This document shows, in pieces, positions 1 to 9,353 of a DNA stretch of 64,000 nucleotides. The notes under the pieces are model-generated. The model searched no databases. It worked only from the letters and a program-made list of their open reading frames with translations, and was not told the DNA's origin. The stretch covers positions 91,243 to 155,242 of the forward strand of contig CAOJEH010000003.1 of the NCBI GenBank assembly GCA_948434005.1. The letters are read 5' to 3'. The position numbers and the translations under genes are program-made. The stretch is from an uncultured Mycoplasmatota bacterium (GTDB taxonomy: Bacteria; Bacillota_I; Bacilli_A; RF39; UBA660). Numbering within the stretch: the stretch's first letter is position 1; each line of letters opens with the position of its first letter.

Positions 1-598
1 TTGTATTATCTGCATAGATATCTATTATTATTAATGAGTTGATTGCTAGGCTAAATATTTCTTGTATTTTAGAATAAGCATCATATATTTGACCATTAAA
101 ATATATTTCATTAACCTTTCGTTTTTCCTCTAATTTTTGGAATGAAGTTTCCAATGCTTTTATTTTAGTATGATCTTCCAACACTATATTATTAATATAT
201 TTTTGTTCTATAAGATTAGATGAAATATAATGTCTCATCATAACAAATGCTCTTATAATCTTTTTGCTCATGTTTATGGCTATAGTACTATGTAATACAC
301 TAGCTAATGTTGTAACTCCCATTTCAGTGAACACGTAAGGCAATGTTCTTCTACCTCCATAACTTCTTGAATTTGAGGTGCCAGTTTGGCACTTCAAGTT
401 TTGATATTCTATAGTAGTTAATTGAAACATAAAATCTTCATCAAATCTTTCAATATTTCTTTTAACCTGCCGATTAAGTTGTTTGGTTTCAACTTCATAC
501 AATCGTGCTAAATCAGAGTCTAACATAACTGGATTTCCACGGATTTCATAAATTAAATTTTCAATAACAACTTTATCCTTTATTTTTACTTTGCTCAT
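1..598 (-). CDS. ORF6N-domain protein, 3' part missing at window edge
   Basis: An open frame starts at an ATG at 598, behind a strong AGGAGG ribosome site (about 602-610), and stays open to base 1, giving 199 residues with no stop. Residues about 8-95 read like the ORF6N domain, a DNA-binding domain of phage and mobile-element regulators; the hallmark stretches are RGNPVMLDSDLARLYEV and NRQVKRNIERF. A charged, probably helical segment follows (about 135-165). The last visible residues (GQIYDAYSKIQEIFSLAINS and then an Ile-rich strand) match the start of the C-terminal region usual in ORF6N proteins. The role is probably transcriptional regulation or phage/host interaction, but no target is visible. 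The family call is firm; the function is not. Confidence 0.85.
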   Translation of the reverse strand, partial: MSKVKIKDKVVIENLIYEIRGNPVMLDSDLARLYEVETKQLNRQVKRNIERFDEDFMFQLTTIEYQNLKCQTGTSNSRSYGGRRTLPYVFTEMGVTTLASVLHSTIAINMSKKIIRAFVMMRHYISSNLIEQKYINNIVLEDHTKIKALETSFQKLEEKRKVNEIYFNGQIYDAYSKIQEIFSLAINSLIIIDIYADNT

Positions 599-666
599 AA
601 CTTTCCTCCTTACTTTTTAATTAATATATTTTTTAATCAAAGAGTTAGATTTTAATATGCATATTC

Positions 667-695
667 CTTATATCAAATGTTTGTTTCAGTTACAA
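667..695 (-). promoter_or_regulatory. Candidate sigma-A promoter of the ORF6N gene
   Basis: On the minus strand TTGTAA (690-695) and TATAAG (667-672) are separated by exactly 17 bases, about 70 bases upstream of the ORF6N start. The spacing is ideal and each box matches the consensus at 4-5 of 6 positions. Confidence 0.5.
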
Positions 696-723
696 TAGAA
701 TAGTGTAAATTACCAAAAATTAA

Positions 724-748
724 CAAAAAAAGAAGCTAATCTAGCTTC
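724..748 (-). terminator. Intrinsic terminator of the polC-DUF1653 unit
   Basis: The stem GAAGCTA (732-738) / TAGCTTC (742-748) has a 3-base loop and is followed on the minus strand by a run of eight T. The stem overlaps the stop codon of the DUF1653 gene. Confidence 0.85.
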
Positions 749-1008
749 TCAAATCTATATTTCTGCTCTACATCTGGATACTTTTCATGATCTACTTCTG
801 AAAAGAACATATCAATAGGTCTAGCACAACAATGAGATGTATTTCCAACTTCATGATATACTACTAATTCTTCCCAAGTTTCAGAATGATTAGCATGTGA
901 TAGGATTTTATATTCTTTACCTTTAAAATGTCTAAATACTGTAGCATTATCACTATCCTCTAATATTGTTGTATACTCTACTTTTCTTCCATTCTTATTA
1001 TACTCCAT
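736..1008 (-). CDS. DUF1653 family protein
   Basis: A 90-residue protein with the DUF1653 signature: FRHFKGKEYKIL near residue 25, HSETWEELVVYHEV near 42-56, and ARPIDMFF near 63-70. The family is a small SH3-like all-beta fold found widely in bacteria with no proven function. The start ATG has a clean AAGGAG site that lies across the polC stop codon, and only 12 bases separate the two genes, so it is probably the last gene of the polC transcript. A terminator overlaps its stop. The family call is confident; the function is unknown. Confidence 0.85.
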   Translation of the reverse strand: MEYNKNGRKVEYTTILEDSDNATVFRHFKGKEYKILSHANHSETWEELVVYHEVGNTSHCCARPIDMFFSEVDHEKYPDVEQKYRFEKLD

Positions 1009-1020
1009 AATAACTCCTTT

Positions 1021-4000
1021 CTAAAACAATGATAATTGGTTTGATTCTGGTAAATCTTTTAATATTCCCATTTCTTCCATCTTATCAAGTAATGTTTTTG
1101 AAACCTTTCCTCTAGTTTGAACGTCTTCCATACTAAGGAATGGTTTATTTTTTCGTTCTTCTACTATCTTATTTGCAACTGTATCACCAAGACCATCTAT
1201 AGAATTAAATGGTGGATATATTTCATTATCGCTGTTTACTAACCATGTAGTTGCTTCACTTTTATATAAATCTACATTTAAAAATTTTATTCCTCTTGCT
1301 GCTGCTTCTAATGCAATTTTTAAACTTTCTAATTGTCCATTTTCTTTATTAGTAGCTTCATATCCTTTAGCTTGTATATCTAGGATTTTTTCTCTTATGG
1401 AGTCATATCCTTTTATCATCGACTCTACATCTACATCAGTTGCTTTTGATGAATACCAAGATGCATAAAAATATACTGGCATATGTACTTTATACCATGC
1501 AATTCTAAAGGCTGAAATAACATAAGCTGCTGCATGGGCTTTTGGGAACATATACTTTATTTTTGCACATGAGTTTATAAACCACTCTGGTATTTTCGCA
1601 TCTTCCATAGTTTTTACATGACCTTTCCATGTTTCAGGATCTTTTGATGCTTTTCCTTTTCTAACAAATTCCATTATTTTGAAAGCTTTAATTGGCTCAA
1701 CATCATGATACATTAAATATACCATTATATCGTCACGACAGCCAATAGTTTCCGAAAATGGAACGACATTGTTTTGAATTAATTCTTGAGCATTTCCTAA
1801 CCATACATCAGTACCATGTGATAGCCCAGATATCTTTACAAGTTCAGCGAAAGTTGTTGGTTTTGTATCTTCTACTAATTTTATTGTAAATGGAGTTCCA
1901 AACTCTGGGATTCCAAGAGTTCCTGTATTACACATTATTTGTTCTTTTGTTACACCTAGTGCTTTAGTTGATGTAAATATACTCATTGTATCTTTATCAT
2001 CAAGAGGTACTTTCATTATATCTGTATTTGATTGCATTTGAATTAGTCTAAGTTGTGTTGGATCAGAATGACCAAGAATATCTAGTTTTAATACATCTTG
2101 ATCAATTGCATGGTAATCAAAGTGAGTTGTTCTCCATTCTGCATTTATATCTTCTGCTGGAAATTGGAATGGTGAAAAGTCATATACATCCATATAATCT
2201 GGTATAACTACAATACCTCCTGGATGTTGACCCGTTGTTCTTTTTACTCCAGTACATCCCATTGCAAGTCTTTCTATTTCAGCCGTTCTTATATCTTCAA
2301 TTCCATTATCTTCTAAATATCCTTTTACAAAGCCATAAGCTGTTTTTTCTGCTACTGTACCAATAGTTCCAGCACGATAAACATTATCTTCACCAAATAA
2401 TACTTTAGTATAAGCATGAGCACTGGCTTGATTCAGGTCTGAAAAGTTAAGATCAATATCAGGAACCTTATCTGCATTAAATCCTAAGAATGTAGCAAAC
2501 GGCATATCTTGCCCATCTTTAATAAGTGGAATATTACAATTAGGACATACTTTATCAGGAAGATCAAATCCCGATGAATAGTTAGCACCTAATGATTTTC
2601 CTTCATCATCGTTAAAGATGCTAGTTTTACACTTTGAACATCTATAATGTGCAGGAAGTGGATTAACTTCTGTAATTCCCATCATTGTGGCAACGAAACT
2701 TGAACCTACTGATCCACGGGATCCAACTAAATATCCTTCGTCATTAGAATGTTTAACTAATCTCTGAGAAATTAAATATATTGGATCAAATCCTCCACCT
2801 ATAATACCACCTAATGATTTATTTAACTCTTTATCTAATTCTTCATCACTTAATTTTTCTTCAGATTTCTCTTTTATATGTTCTCTTACTAATTCTTTTA
2901 CCGCATCAAATCCATCTGTAATAACACTATGTAATTGTTTAAATGTTTCCTTTTCCATATCATCATCAGATAACTCTTTACTACTAAGTTCTTCCTTAAT
3001 AGTTTTTAAAACAATATCTCCATATAATTCAGTTGCAATTCTTTCTTCAATATAATGGGGCAAAGTTTCTCCATACCAGTCTTTCGCTTTTGTATAAACT
3101 AAGTCAGTTACAACTCTAGGACAATCTAAATAACTTTTTCCATCATCACTTTTTACTCTTGGAGAAAATGGAATACCACCTGTATCAATAATAACCTCTA
3201 TTATTTCAACCATATCAGCAATTTTATTTGGATTATCTATTACAATTCGTTTTATTAATTCTTCGTCTTTTAAGAATTTAAAATCTTCTAACATTTCATC
3301 TGTTGTTCTAAAATGATTTGAAGGAATCTCTTTTATATTTTTTCTTGCTAGTGGGTGTCTTCCTCCACCAGGAACTTTTTGATTAACAATAATTTCTCTA
3401 TAAATCTTATCATCTCTTTTTATATGATGAACATCACCTGTTGCGACAATAAATTTTCCAGCTTCTTCAGTTACTCTAATAATCTTTTCAAGATGCGCTC
3501 CAACTTCTACTTTATTTCCAAAATCACCACTTTGTATTAAATGATCATAGCATTCTATAGGTTGAACCTCTACATAATCATAAAATCTTATAATATTAGA
3601 AAGTTCATCTTCACTTTTACTTCTAGCTTCTACAAAAACTTCACTTTCATAGCATCCACTACCTATTAGAAGTCCTTCTCTATTTTTATTTATCTCACTA
3701 CGTAATATACGTGGAGTTTTATATAAATAAGTTGTATTAGCTAGAGAAATTAATTTAAATAAATTTTTTAATCCTACTTTATTTTTTACTAAAATATTAA
3801 CATGATAACTACGTCCATACTTATGAATTTCATCACGAGATACCAATTCATCTAATTGATTCATATTTTCTATATGTCTATTATCTAATTTCTCTAGCAT
3901 TTTATGAAATACTAAAGCAGTTCCTTCAGCATCATAATCTCCTCTATGATGGGCTTCTTCATCCCAAGGTACATTATATCTTTTTACTAATGCAGATAGT

Positions 4001-5634
4001 GAATGTCTTGCATAATTATTATCTAAAGTTCTAGATAGTTCTAGCGTATCTATAACTGGATTGGTAAACTGTCCTAGTCCATATTTTTGATATGCCATTT
4101 CTAAGAATGAAACATCAAATTTGGCATTATGAGCAACCATAGGTAAATCACCAAACCACTCTATAAACCTTTTTACAGCATTTTCTTCATTATCTTTTCC
4201 TTCTAACATATCATCAGTTATATTAGTAACATCAATAATTTTTTGTGGTAGTTTTCTGCCTGGATTAATTAACTCATCATATTTTTCAATTATTTCCCCA
4301 TTACAAATTTTAACCGCACCAATTTCTATAATTGAGTCTGCACCACCGGCATTAAAGCCTGTTGTTTCAAAGTCGAATACTACATAGGTCTGCTCTAACA
4401 TATTTTTATCATTTGGTCTAGTTACAATATTTACGGAATCATCTATTAAAGTTAGTTCTGCACCATATATAGCTTTAAAAGGTTCTTCTCCTTCAGCTAA
4501 TTTCTTATTATGCGAAGTTACAAAATTAAATACATGTGGAAATGACTGTACTCCATTATGGTCTGTTATTCCAATTGCTTTATGTCCCCATTTAAGTGCC
4601 TGTTTAAGCAAATCTATTTCATCTGCTAAACCATCCATTTGACTCATTTTAGTATGACAATGTAATTCAACTCTTTTTTCTAAACTAGTATCTTCTATAT
4701 TTTCTATTTTCTTTTCTACTTTAACTATATCTCTTGCATTTAATACTAATTCTTTTGAAAAAGTATCATTTTTTGTATATCCTCTAATTTTTACCCAAGT
4801 ACCTTCTGATAGTTCTTTTTTTAATCTCTTATATTCATCTTCATCTCTAACAAATACTTTACAATAAATACTATCAGAATAATCAGTTATTTTTAAAGTT
4901 ATAATCTTAAAATCAGTTTTACTAGATTCAAAATAATCAGTACCAAATATATTAGCTTCTACTACAACATTATTATCTTCACCTATTAAGGTTTTTATTC
5001 TTATTGGTACTTCATCTATTCCTCTACCTAAAATACTATTAGGATCTTTTTCTCTTCTAAAACTTCTATTTCCTTTTTTAACCTCAGTTTTTTTTGTTTC
5101 TTTTGGAATATCTATTTTGATACTTTCTTCTAATTCTTTTTGAATTTCTTCTAAAACATTATCTTCTTTTCTAATAATTATGTCTATTTCTAATTCATAT
5201 GAAAACCTTTTATAAAAATCATTTATTTTATCAATACACTTACTTAATTTAGACTCTTCTATAGAATTAGATACTACAAGTATTAATTTGTTATTTTCTA
5301 TTTTTAAACAATCACTATAAATTTCTGGTACACCTATATCAAATTTTATTAATTCTAATAAATATGAATAGTAATTTAATAAGTAACTAATATCTTTATT
5401 ATTAATATTATAAATTATATTAAATTCTTTTGTATTATTATCTATAAGTTTAATCTTAGAATCTAATTCTTTAACTATTTCTACAGGTATATAATTTTCA
5501 TTTTCAATAAAGATAGTCCAACTTGAATTTTTTGGACTAACAATTATTTTAGATAATTTAGCATTTTCAAAAGCATTATACATATCTTTATTAAAATCAA
5601 TTTTATCAAGTAATAATTTCATTTTTTCTTCCAC
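1021..5634 (-). CDS. polC: DNA polymerase III alpha subunit, PolC type
   Basis: This is the replicative polymerase of low-GC Gram-positives. In order: an N-terminal region (1-200), an OB fold (about 210-310), the first part of a PHP domain starting VELHCHTKMSQMDG (about 322), a DnaQ-type 3'-5' proofreading exonuclease inserted in the PHP domain (FDFETTG near 418, HNAKFD, then H...D near 565), the rest of PHP (about 585 on), a C4 zinc ribbon (CSKC...CPNC near 998-1035), the polymerase palm with the catalytic PDIDLNFS near 1058, and a C-terminal QLSLF sliding-clamp-binding motif. At 1537 residues it is about 100 longer than the Bacillus enzyme. The start is a GTG preceded by AGGGGGGTG; an in-frame ATG four codons later is the alternative. 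DUF1653 follows in the same unit. Confidence 0.98.
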   Translation of the reverse strand: MEEKMKLLLDKIDFNKDMYNAFENAKLSKIIVSPKNSSWTIFIENENYIPVEIVKELDSKIKLIDNNTKEFNIIYNINNKDISYLLNYYSYLLELIKFDIGVPEIYSDCLKIENNKLILVVSNSIEESKLSKCIDKINDFYKRFSYELEIDIIIRKEDNVLEEIQKELEESIKIDIPKETKKTEVKKGNRSFRREKDPNSILGRGIDEVPIRIKTLIGEDNNVVVEANIFGTDYFESSKTDFKIITLKITDYSDSIYCKVFVRDEDEYKRLKKELSEGTWVKIRGYTKNDTFSKELVLNARDIVKVEKKIENIEDTSLEKRVELHCHTKMSQMDGLADEIDLLKQALKWGHKAIGITDHNGVQSFPHVFNFVTSHNKKLAEGEEPFKAIYGAELTLIDDSVNIVTRPNDKNMLEQTYVVFDFETTGFNAGGADSIIEIGAVKICNGEIIEKYDELINPGRKLPQKIIDVTNITDDMLEGKDNEENAVKRFIEWFGDLPMVAHNAKFDVSFLEMAYQKYGLGQFTNPVIDTLELSRTLDNNYARHSLSALVKRYNVPWDEEAHHRGDYDAEGTALVFHKMLEKLDNRHIENMNQLDELVSRDEIHKYGRSYHVNILVKNKVGLKNLFKLISLANTTYLYKTPRILRSEINKNREGLLIGSGCYESEVFVEARSKSEDELSNIIRFYDYVEVQPIECYDHLIQSGDFGNKVEVGAHLEKIIRVTEEAGKFIVATGDVHHIKRDDKIYREIIVNQKVPGGGRHPLARKNIKEIPSNHFRTTDEMLEDFKFLKDEELIKRIVIDNPNKIADMVEIIEVIIDTGGIPFSPRVKSDDGKSYLDCPRVVTDLVYTKAKDWYGETLPHYIEERIATELYGDIVLKTIKEELSSKELSDDDMEKETFKQLHSVITDGFDAVKELVREHIKEKSEEKLSDEELDKELNKSLGGIIGGGFDPIYLISQRLVKHSNDEGYLVGSRGSVGSSFVATMMGITEVNPLPAHYRCSKCKTSIFNDDEGKSLGANYSSGFDLPDKVCPNCNIPLIKDGQDMPFATFLGFNADKVPDIDLNFSDLNQASAHAYTKVLFGEDNVYRAGTIGTVAEKTAYGFVKGYLEDNGIEDIRTAEIERLAMGCTGVKRTTGQHPGGIVVIPDYMDVYDFSPFQFPAEDINAEWRTTHFDYHAIDQDVLKLDILGHSDPTQLRLIQMQSNTDIMKVPLDDKDTMSIFTSTKALGVTKEQIMCNTGTLGIPEFGTPFTIKLVEDTKPTTFAELVKISGLSHGTDVWLGNAQELIQNNVVPFSETIGCRDDIMVYLMYHDVEPIKAFKIMEFVRKGKASKDPETWKGHVKTMEDAKIPEWFINSCAKIKYMFPKAHAAAYVISAFRIAWYKVHMPVYFYASWYSSKATDVDVESMIKGYDSIREKILDIQAKGYEATNKENGQLESLKIALEAAARGIKFLNVDLYKSEATTWLVNSDNEIYPPFNSIDGLGDTVANKIVEERKNKPFLSMEDVQTRGKVSKTLLDKMEEMGILKDLPESNQLSLF

Positions 5635-5657
5635 GGATATACACCCCCCTGCTGTTA

Positions 5658-6497
5658 TTATATAATTTCTAGCTCATCTATTTTCACAATATGTTTTTGA
5701 TTTCTAATACAAAAATCTATAAAACCATATAAGTCTAATTTTCTTAATTGCACTTCATTTGTATATCTTGAAATATCAAAATCTACTTTATCGCGACTTA
5801 TATATTCACCCATCTTACTTTTATCAACACCTAAATACATTAACCAATATGGGTATATTTGCTTCTTTAAATACTTTAAAGTATTATCTCCACTTAAATA
5901 ATGTGTAACGCCTGTAAGTCTTGTTGCAAATTCATTTATTATAGCAAGTTCTACTATAGCATCTACTATATCCTTATACTCTTCTTTATAATCTCTTAGC
6001 TCTCTTTTAACAATTTCAAATATTAAATTAATTATAGAATTATATGGATTATCACTATCAAATTTCTTTCCCCATACTATAGTATTCATTTTAGAGCCTT
6101 TTACTTTTGTAGAATCTACAATATCTAATTGCTCACATACAACCAAAACGTTATATAGTTTAATATCAAATCTTAATATATCTTTTAACTCTTTTACAGC
6201 GTTTTTTTTATTCTCATCCCATTTTTCTAATAGTTTAACTCTAAATTTATCAGTTATTTTTTTTACTCTTTCATAGTCTTTATTTTCCATAATAATATTA
6301 TATATTGTATCATCATCAGGTATAAAGTTTTTTGGATCTTTTAGTATTTTTAAATTATCTTGAAATGTTTCATTATATTGTTTTTTATAATTAATCCATA
6401 TCTTTTGCTTTAAATTGTGAAGCTCTTCTGATATAGATGCTTGAAATAATAAATTCCATATTAATACATAGTCATTAACTACAAATTTTAAGTTCAT
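5658..6497 (-). CDS. Unrecognised 279-residue protein upstream of polC
   Basis: I do not recognise a family. The protein is largely helical and charged, with no signal peptide and no clear membrane segment, so it is probably cytoplasmic. It is rich in Lys, Asp, Ile and Tyr. The ATG at 6497 is chosen because AAGGA lies 10 bases upstream; a GTG three codons earlier would put the ribosome site too close. It ends 23 bases before the polC start, so the two genes are probably co-transcribed, which hints at a replication-linked or housekeeping role. That is inference from position only. Confidence 0.75.
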   Translation of the reverse strand: MNLKFVVNDYVLIWNLLFQASISEELHNLKQKIWINYKKQYNETFQDNLKILKDPKNFIPDDDTIYNIIMENKDYERVKKITDKFRVKLLEKWDENKKNAVKELKDILRFDIKLYNVLVVCEQLDIVDSTKVKGSKMNTIVWGKKFDSDNPYNSIINLIFEIVKRELRDYKEEYKDIVDAIVELAIINEFATRLTGVTHYLSGDNTLKYLKKQIYPYWLMYLGVDKSKMGEYISRDKVDFDISRYTNEVQLRKLDLYGFIDFCIRNQKHIVKIDELEII

Positions 6498-6563
6498 ATA
6501 ATACACATCCTTACTACATATAAATAATATATCATAAATAAGAAAAGAATAAAATATTTTTAC

Positions 6564-6595
6564 TAAAAAAGAACTATTAATTAAACTGATAGTTC
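6564..6595 (-). terminator. Intrinsic terminator after the HAD phosphatase gene
   Basis: The stem GAACTAT (6571-6577) / ATAGTTC (6589-6595) is followed on the minus strand by six T. The stem overlaps the stop codon of the HAD gene. Confidence 0.75.
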
Positions 6596-7386
6596 TCTTC
6601 TACTTCTTTCAAATATATTTCTACTCCTTTAGAATTATTATCTAGTGTAGTAGCGTCCGCAACCTTTTTCAACTCTTTACAAGCATTTTTCATAGCTACA
6701 CCACAGCCTGATTTTTTTAATAATTCTATATCATTTAATCCATCACCAAATGATATTACATCCTCCATACTTATATTTAATTTATTTACTAATAGTTCTA
6801 ATCCTTTTGCTTTACTTACTGAATAATTTGTTATATCAACTATATACTTTTTATCATTAATTATTAAACTAGCATTTATATCTAACTCTAGATTTCTTAT
6901 TTCATCAAGGGATTTTTCTGCTTCTTTTCTACTTTTAAAATATAGTTCTATCTTATAGATATTATTTTTATTTTCGTTAAGGAACTCTTCTTTATCATCT
7001 ACTACTATAGTGTCTATATCATCTGTATAAGCACTTTTTTCACTTATTAAATTCCATGTCTTATTATTAACCAAATATATAATAGCTTTATCATAATAAT
7101 TCTTTAGTATTCTTTTTATATTTCTAATTCCAATATTCTTTTTAAAAATAGTTTTATCTTTATTATTATCATAAATATATGCCCCATTTGAAGTAATTAA
7201 ATAATCAATAAAAGGAAAATCTTTATTATAATAATTTACTGATTCTATAGGCCTTCCTGTTGCAATTACAAATTTTATACCTTTTCTACGTAATTCATCT
7301 ATTAATACTATTGTACTTGCTGGTATTTCTCCATCATCATTTATCAAGGTTTTATCAAAGTCACATACAATTAGTTTATACATCAT
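6577..7386 (-). CDS. Cof-type HAD-IIB sugar-phosphate phosphatase
   Basis: A 269-residue HAD-superfamily hydrolase of the Cof/YcsE type, probably a cytoplasmic phosphatase of sugar phosphates, flavin precursors or similar small molecules. Motif I is CDFDKTL (residues about 8-14), motif II is the T in IATGRP (about 42-46), and motifs III/IV are K...GDGLND near 210-217. A C2-type cap sits between them, with the usual lack of obvious substrate residues. The length is typical. Two adjacent ATGs (7386 and 7383) are possible; the second is better spaced from AGGAGG. The start overlaps the end of the upstream PAP2 gene by 11 bases, so the two are translationally coupled. Confidence 0.9.
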   Translation of the reverse strand: MMYKLIVCDFDKTLINDDGEIPASTIVLIDELRRKGIKFVIATGRPIESVNYYNKDFPFIDYLITSNGAYIYDNNKDKTIFKKNIGIRNIKRILKNYYDKAIIYLVNNKTWNLISEKSAYTDDIDTIVVDDKEEFLNENKNNIYKIELYFKSRKEAEKSLDEIRNLELDINASLIINDKKYIVDITNYSVSKAKGLELLVNKLNISMEDVISFGDGLNDIELLKKSGCGVAMKNACKELKKVADATTLDNNSKGVEIYLKEVEENYQFN

Positions 7387-7972
7387 ATTTCCTCCTAATC
7401 CTTACAAAGATTATTAAATATATAAGTGATAATATATATCCTGCTACTACATCTGAAAAATAATGTACTCCTAAATATATTCTACTAATACCTATTAAAA
7501 TTATCAAGATACTAAATATAGATATTCCAAGATATTTTAAATATTTATTACTTACCTTTTTATAAATTAAATAAATTAGATATCCATATACACCCATAGA
7601 TATCATAGAATGACCACTAGGATAACTATATTCACCTATTTTAATTAACCTTAATATAGCAGGTCTATCCCTTCTAATAATTATCTTAACAATATAATTT
7701 AATAGTCTAAGACAAATTAAATTAAATATTATAAAAATAGCATCTTTATTTCTTAATAACAGTAATATTAATAATACAAATATAACTAAAAATACTACTT
7801 CTGACAATTTGGTTATAATCTTAAAGAAAGTAGTTAAACTTTGATTTTTAAATCCTATTACAAATTGATAAATCCTACTATCTATAGATTCTGTATTATT
7901 AGTCACAACTAATATTGTTATTAATATAAATAAAATTATTAAACTAATAAGTAAAATATTTTTCTTTTTCAT
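7376..7972 (-). CDS. PAP2-family membrane phosphatase
   Basis: A membrane phosphatase of the PAP2 (type 2 phosphatidic acid phosphatase / undecaprenyl-diphosphate phosphatase) family. All three catalytic motifs are present: KIIIRRDRP (about 94-102), YPSGHS (about 115-120) and SRIYLGVHYFSD (about 162-173). About six hydrophobic helices surround them. Likely substrates are undecaprenyl diphosphate or phosphatidate/phosphatidylglycerol phosphate at the outer face of the membrane; the sequence cannot decide which. The ATG at 7972 is preferred over the GTG three codons upstream because AGGTGG stands five bases before it. It overlaps the following HAD gene by 11 bases. Confidence 0.9.
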   Translation of the reverse strand: MKKKNILLISLIILFILITILVVTNNTESIDSRIYQFVIGFKNQSLTTFFKIITKLSEVVFLVIFVLLILLLLRNKDAIFIIFNLICLRLLNYIVKIIIRRDRPAILRLIKIGEYSYPSGHSMISMGVYGYLIYLIYKKVSNKYLKYLGISIFSILIILIGISRIYLGVHYFSDVVAGYILSLIYLIIFVRIRRKYDV

Positions 7973-7997
7973 TATATCCACCTAATCTATTATAACA

Positions 7998-8025
7998 CAA
8001 AAAAAGTAGCTTTATTCGCCACTTT
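7998..8025 (-). terminator. Intrinsic terminator after the tail-anchored protein gene
   Basis: On the minus strand AAAGTGGC (8018-8025) pairs with GCTACTTT (8003-8010), with one G-U pair, and is followed by seven T. Confidence 0.7.
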
Positions 8026-8031
8026 ATATTT

Positions 8032-8994
8032 TTATGATACAATAAATTGTTCTAGAACATATCTTACTATATAATACGCTCCTATAGCTAAGATAGCACA
8101 TAGTATTATGATTAAAATTATTTTTATTACTAGAGGCAGACCTTTTTCTTCCTCATAATCACCATCAATATCAAAATCTTTATCTGATAAGTCCATTGAT
8201 TTAGTATAAAATGATTTATCTAAGTCCTTCATGATATCGTCAGTAGTATCAGTAACTTGCTTTTTAGCTTGTTTAAGCTCTTTTAGGGCTTCTTTATCTA
8301 ATACCTCTTTTGATAAATCAACTTTATCTTCTTGTTCATCCTTTTCATCTTTATCGTTTTCATTATCAGGCTCTTTTTTATTACCATCTGAGTCGTAATC
8401 TTTTGGATCAACTTTATCCATTACATTTGTTGCCATTAAATCACTTAATAAGTCAACTCCTGTATCTTTAGATATCTCTCCTGCTAGAGTCTTTGATGTT
8501 ATAGTATCAATTAAATTTCTTAATTCATCTTCTTCTGGTTTATTCTTTTCTACTTTATCTTTTCTATATCTTTCTAGTTCTTCTTTATTAAGGGATGCTA
8601 AAATATTATAATTTGTATTCTTTAATTTTCTTTTATTTTCTAGTTCATCTCTATCTTTTCTATTTTCTTTTGCTTTTTCTAATACACTATTAATATCATA
8701 AACTCTATTTTCTTGTTCTTGATATAAATAATTGAATTCATCTAAATCTTTTTGTGCCTTTGGTCTTCTATCAACATTACCATACTCTCTAATTGTTTGA
8801 TAACCCTCTCTTGTACGATAATTTTTTTTTGCATCATTTAGGGAAATAGCATCTATTTTACTTACATCTGTAAAATTTGTATATTTAGCATTATTGCCAA
8901 TATTATCATACAAATCTTGATTTTTATCAGAACGACTAATTGTTTCGTTATCTGTTATATCTACTCTTTTGTATCTATCCATTCTACTTCTCAT
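8032..8994 (-). CDS. Charged tail-anchored membrane protein, unrecognised
   Basis: A 320-residue protein of no family I recognise. Residues 1-285 are very polar, with many Lys, Asp, Glu and Asn and no obvious fold. A stretch near 190-230 is almost only Asp, Glu and Lys. The only hydrophobic segment is at the C-terminal end (about 288-315, LVIKIILIIILCAILAIGAY), so the bulk should face the cytoplasm with a membrane anchor at the tail. The ATG at 8994 is chosen because GAGGGTG sits six bases upstream; the more distal ATG at 9015 has no ribosome site. A terminator follows at once, so it is probably a single-gene unit. Confidence 0.7.
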   Translation of the reverse strand: MRSRMDRYKRVDITDNETISRSDKNQDLYDNIGNNAKYTNFTDVSKIDAISLNDAKKNYRTREGYQTIREYGNVDRRPKAQKDLDEFNYLYQEQENRVYDINSVLEKAKENRKDRDELENKRKLKNTNYNILASLNKEELERYRKDKVEKNKPEEDELRNLIDTITSKTLAGEISKDTGVDLLSDLMATNVMDKVDPKDYDSDGNKKEPDNENDKDEKDEQEDKVDLSKEVLDKEALKELKQAKKQVTDTTDDIMKDLDKSFYTKSMDLSDKDFDIDGDYEEEKGLPLVIKIILIIILCAILAIGAYYIVRYVLEQFIVS

Positions 8995-9084
8995 TCTTGA
9001 CACCCTCTTATACATTAATCCTCTATTATAAGGATATCATATATAGTAAAATTAATTAAGTTTTTTAATAAATGTCATTTTTTC

Positions 9085-9113
9085 TTTACGTAAAGAATAA
9101 TTTTAGTTATAAT
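9085..9113 (+). promoter_or_regulatory. Sigma-A promoter of the ferredoxin gene
   Basis: TTTACG (9085-9090) and TATAAT (9108-9113) are separated by 17 bases, 24 bases before the ferredoxin ATG. The -35 box overlaps a 12-base palindrome, CTTTACGTAAAG (9084-9095), which could be a regulator site. Confidence 0.65.
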
Positions 9114-9136
9114 GAGTAAGAAAGGAAGTATTTATA

Positions 9137-9325
9137 ATGAAAGTAAAAGTTAATGATGATGCTTGTATAGGTTGTGGAGCTTGTACTGCTATTGCACCTG
9201 AAGTATTTGAAATGAATGATGAAGGACTATCTACTCCTATAGTAGATGAAGTAGCAGAAGATAGTATTGATAACGCTAAAGAAGCAATAGAATCTTGCCC
9301 TACAGGAGCAATTGAAGAAGAATAA
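9137..9325 (+). CDS. Single-cluster [4Fe-4S] ferredoxin
   Basis: A 62-residue acidic protein with one cluster-binding set: CIGCGAC (residues 11-17) supplies three cysteines and CPTGAI near the C-terminus supplies the fourth. This is the Bacillus-type one-cluster ferredoxin used as a low-potential electron carrier in the cytoplasm. The motif APEVFEM just after the first cysteines is typical. It is the only plus-strand gene in this stretch, with its own promoter and its own terminator, so it is expressed alone. An open frame on the opposite strand over it is a shadow. Confidence 0.95.
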   Translation: MKVKVNDDACIGCGACTAIAPEVFEMNDEGLSTPIVDEVAEDSIDNAKEAIESCPTGAIEEE

Positions 9326-9353
9326 AAAAATGACAATCTAGTCATTTTTTTTT
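9324..9353. terminator. Bidirectional terminator between ferredoxin and the convergent gene
   Basis: The stem AAAAATGAC / GTCATTTTT around the loop AATCTA (9335-9340) has T runs on both strands. It serves the plus-strand ferredoxin gene and overlaps the stop codon of the minus-strand gene ending at 9342. Confidence 0.85.

Noticed and set aside
9103..9345. An 80-codon open frame on the minus strand over the ferredoxin gene
   Set aside because: The plus-strand ferredoxin has intact cysteine motifs, promoter and ribosome site; the opposite frame is Ser/Ala-rich shadow sequence.
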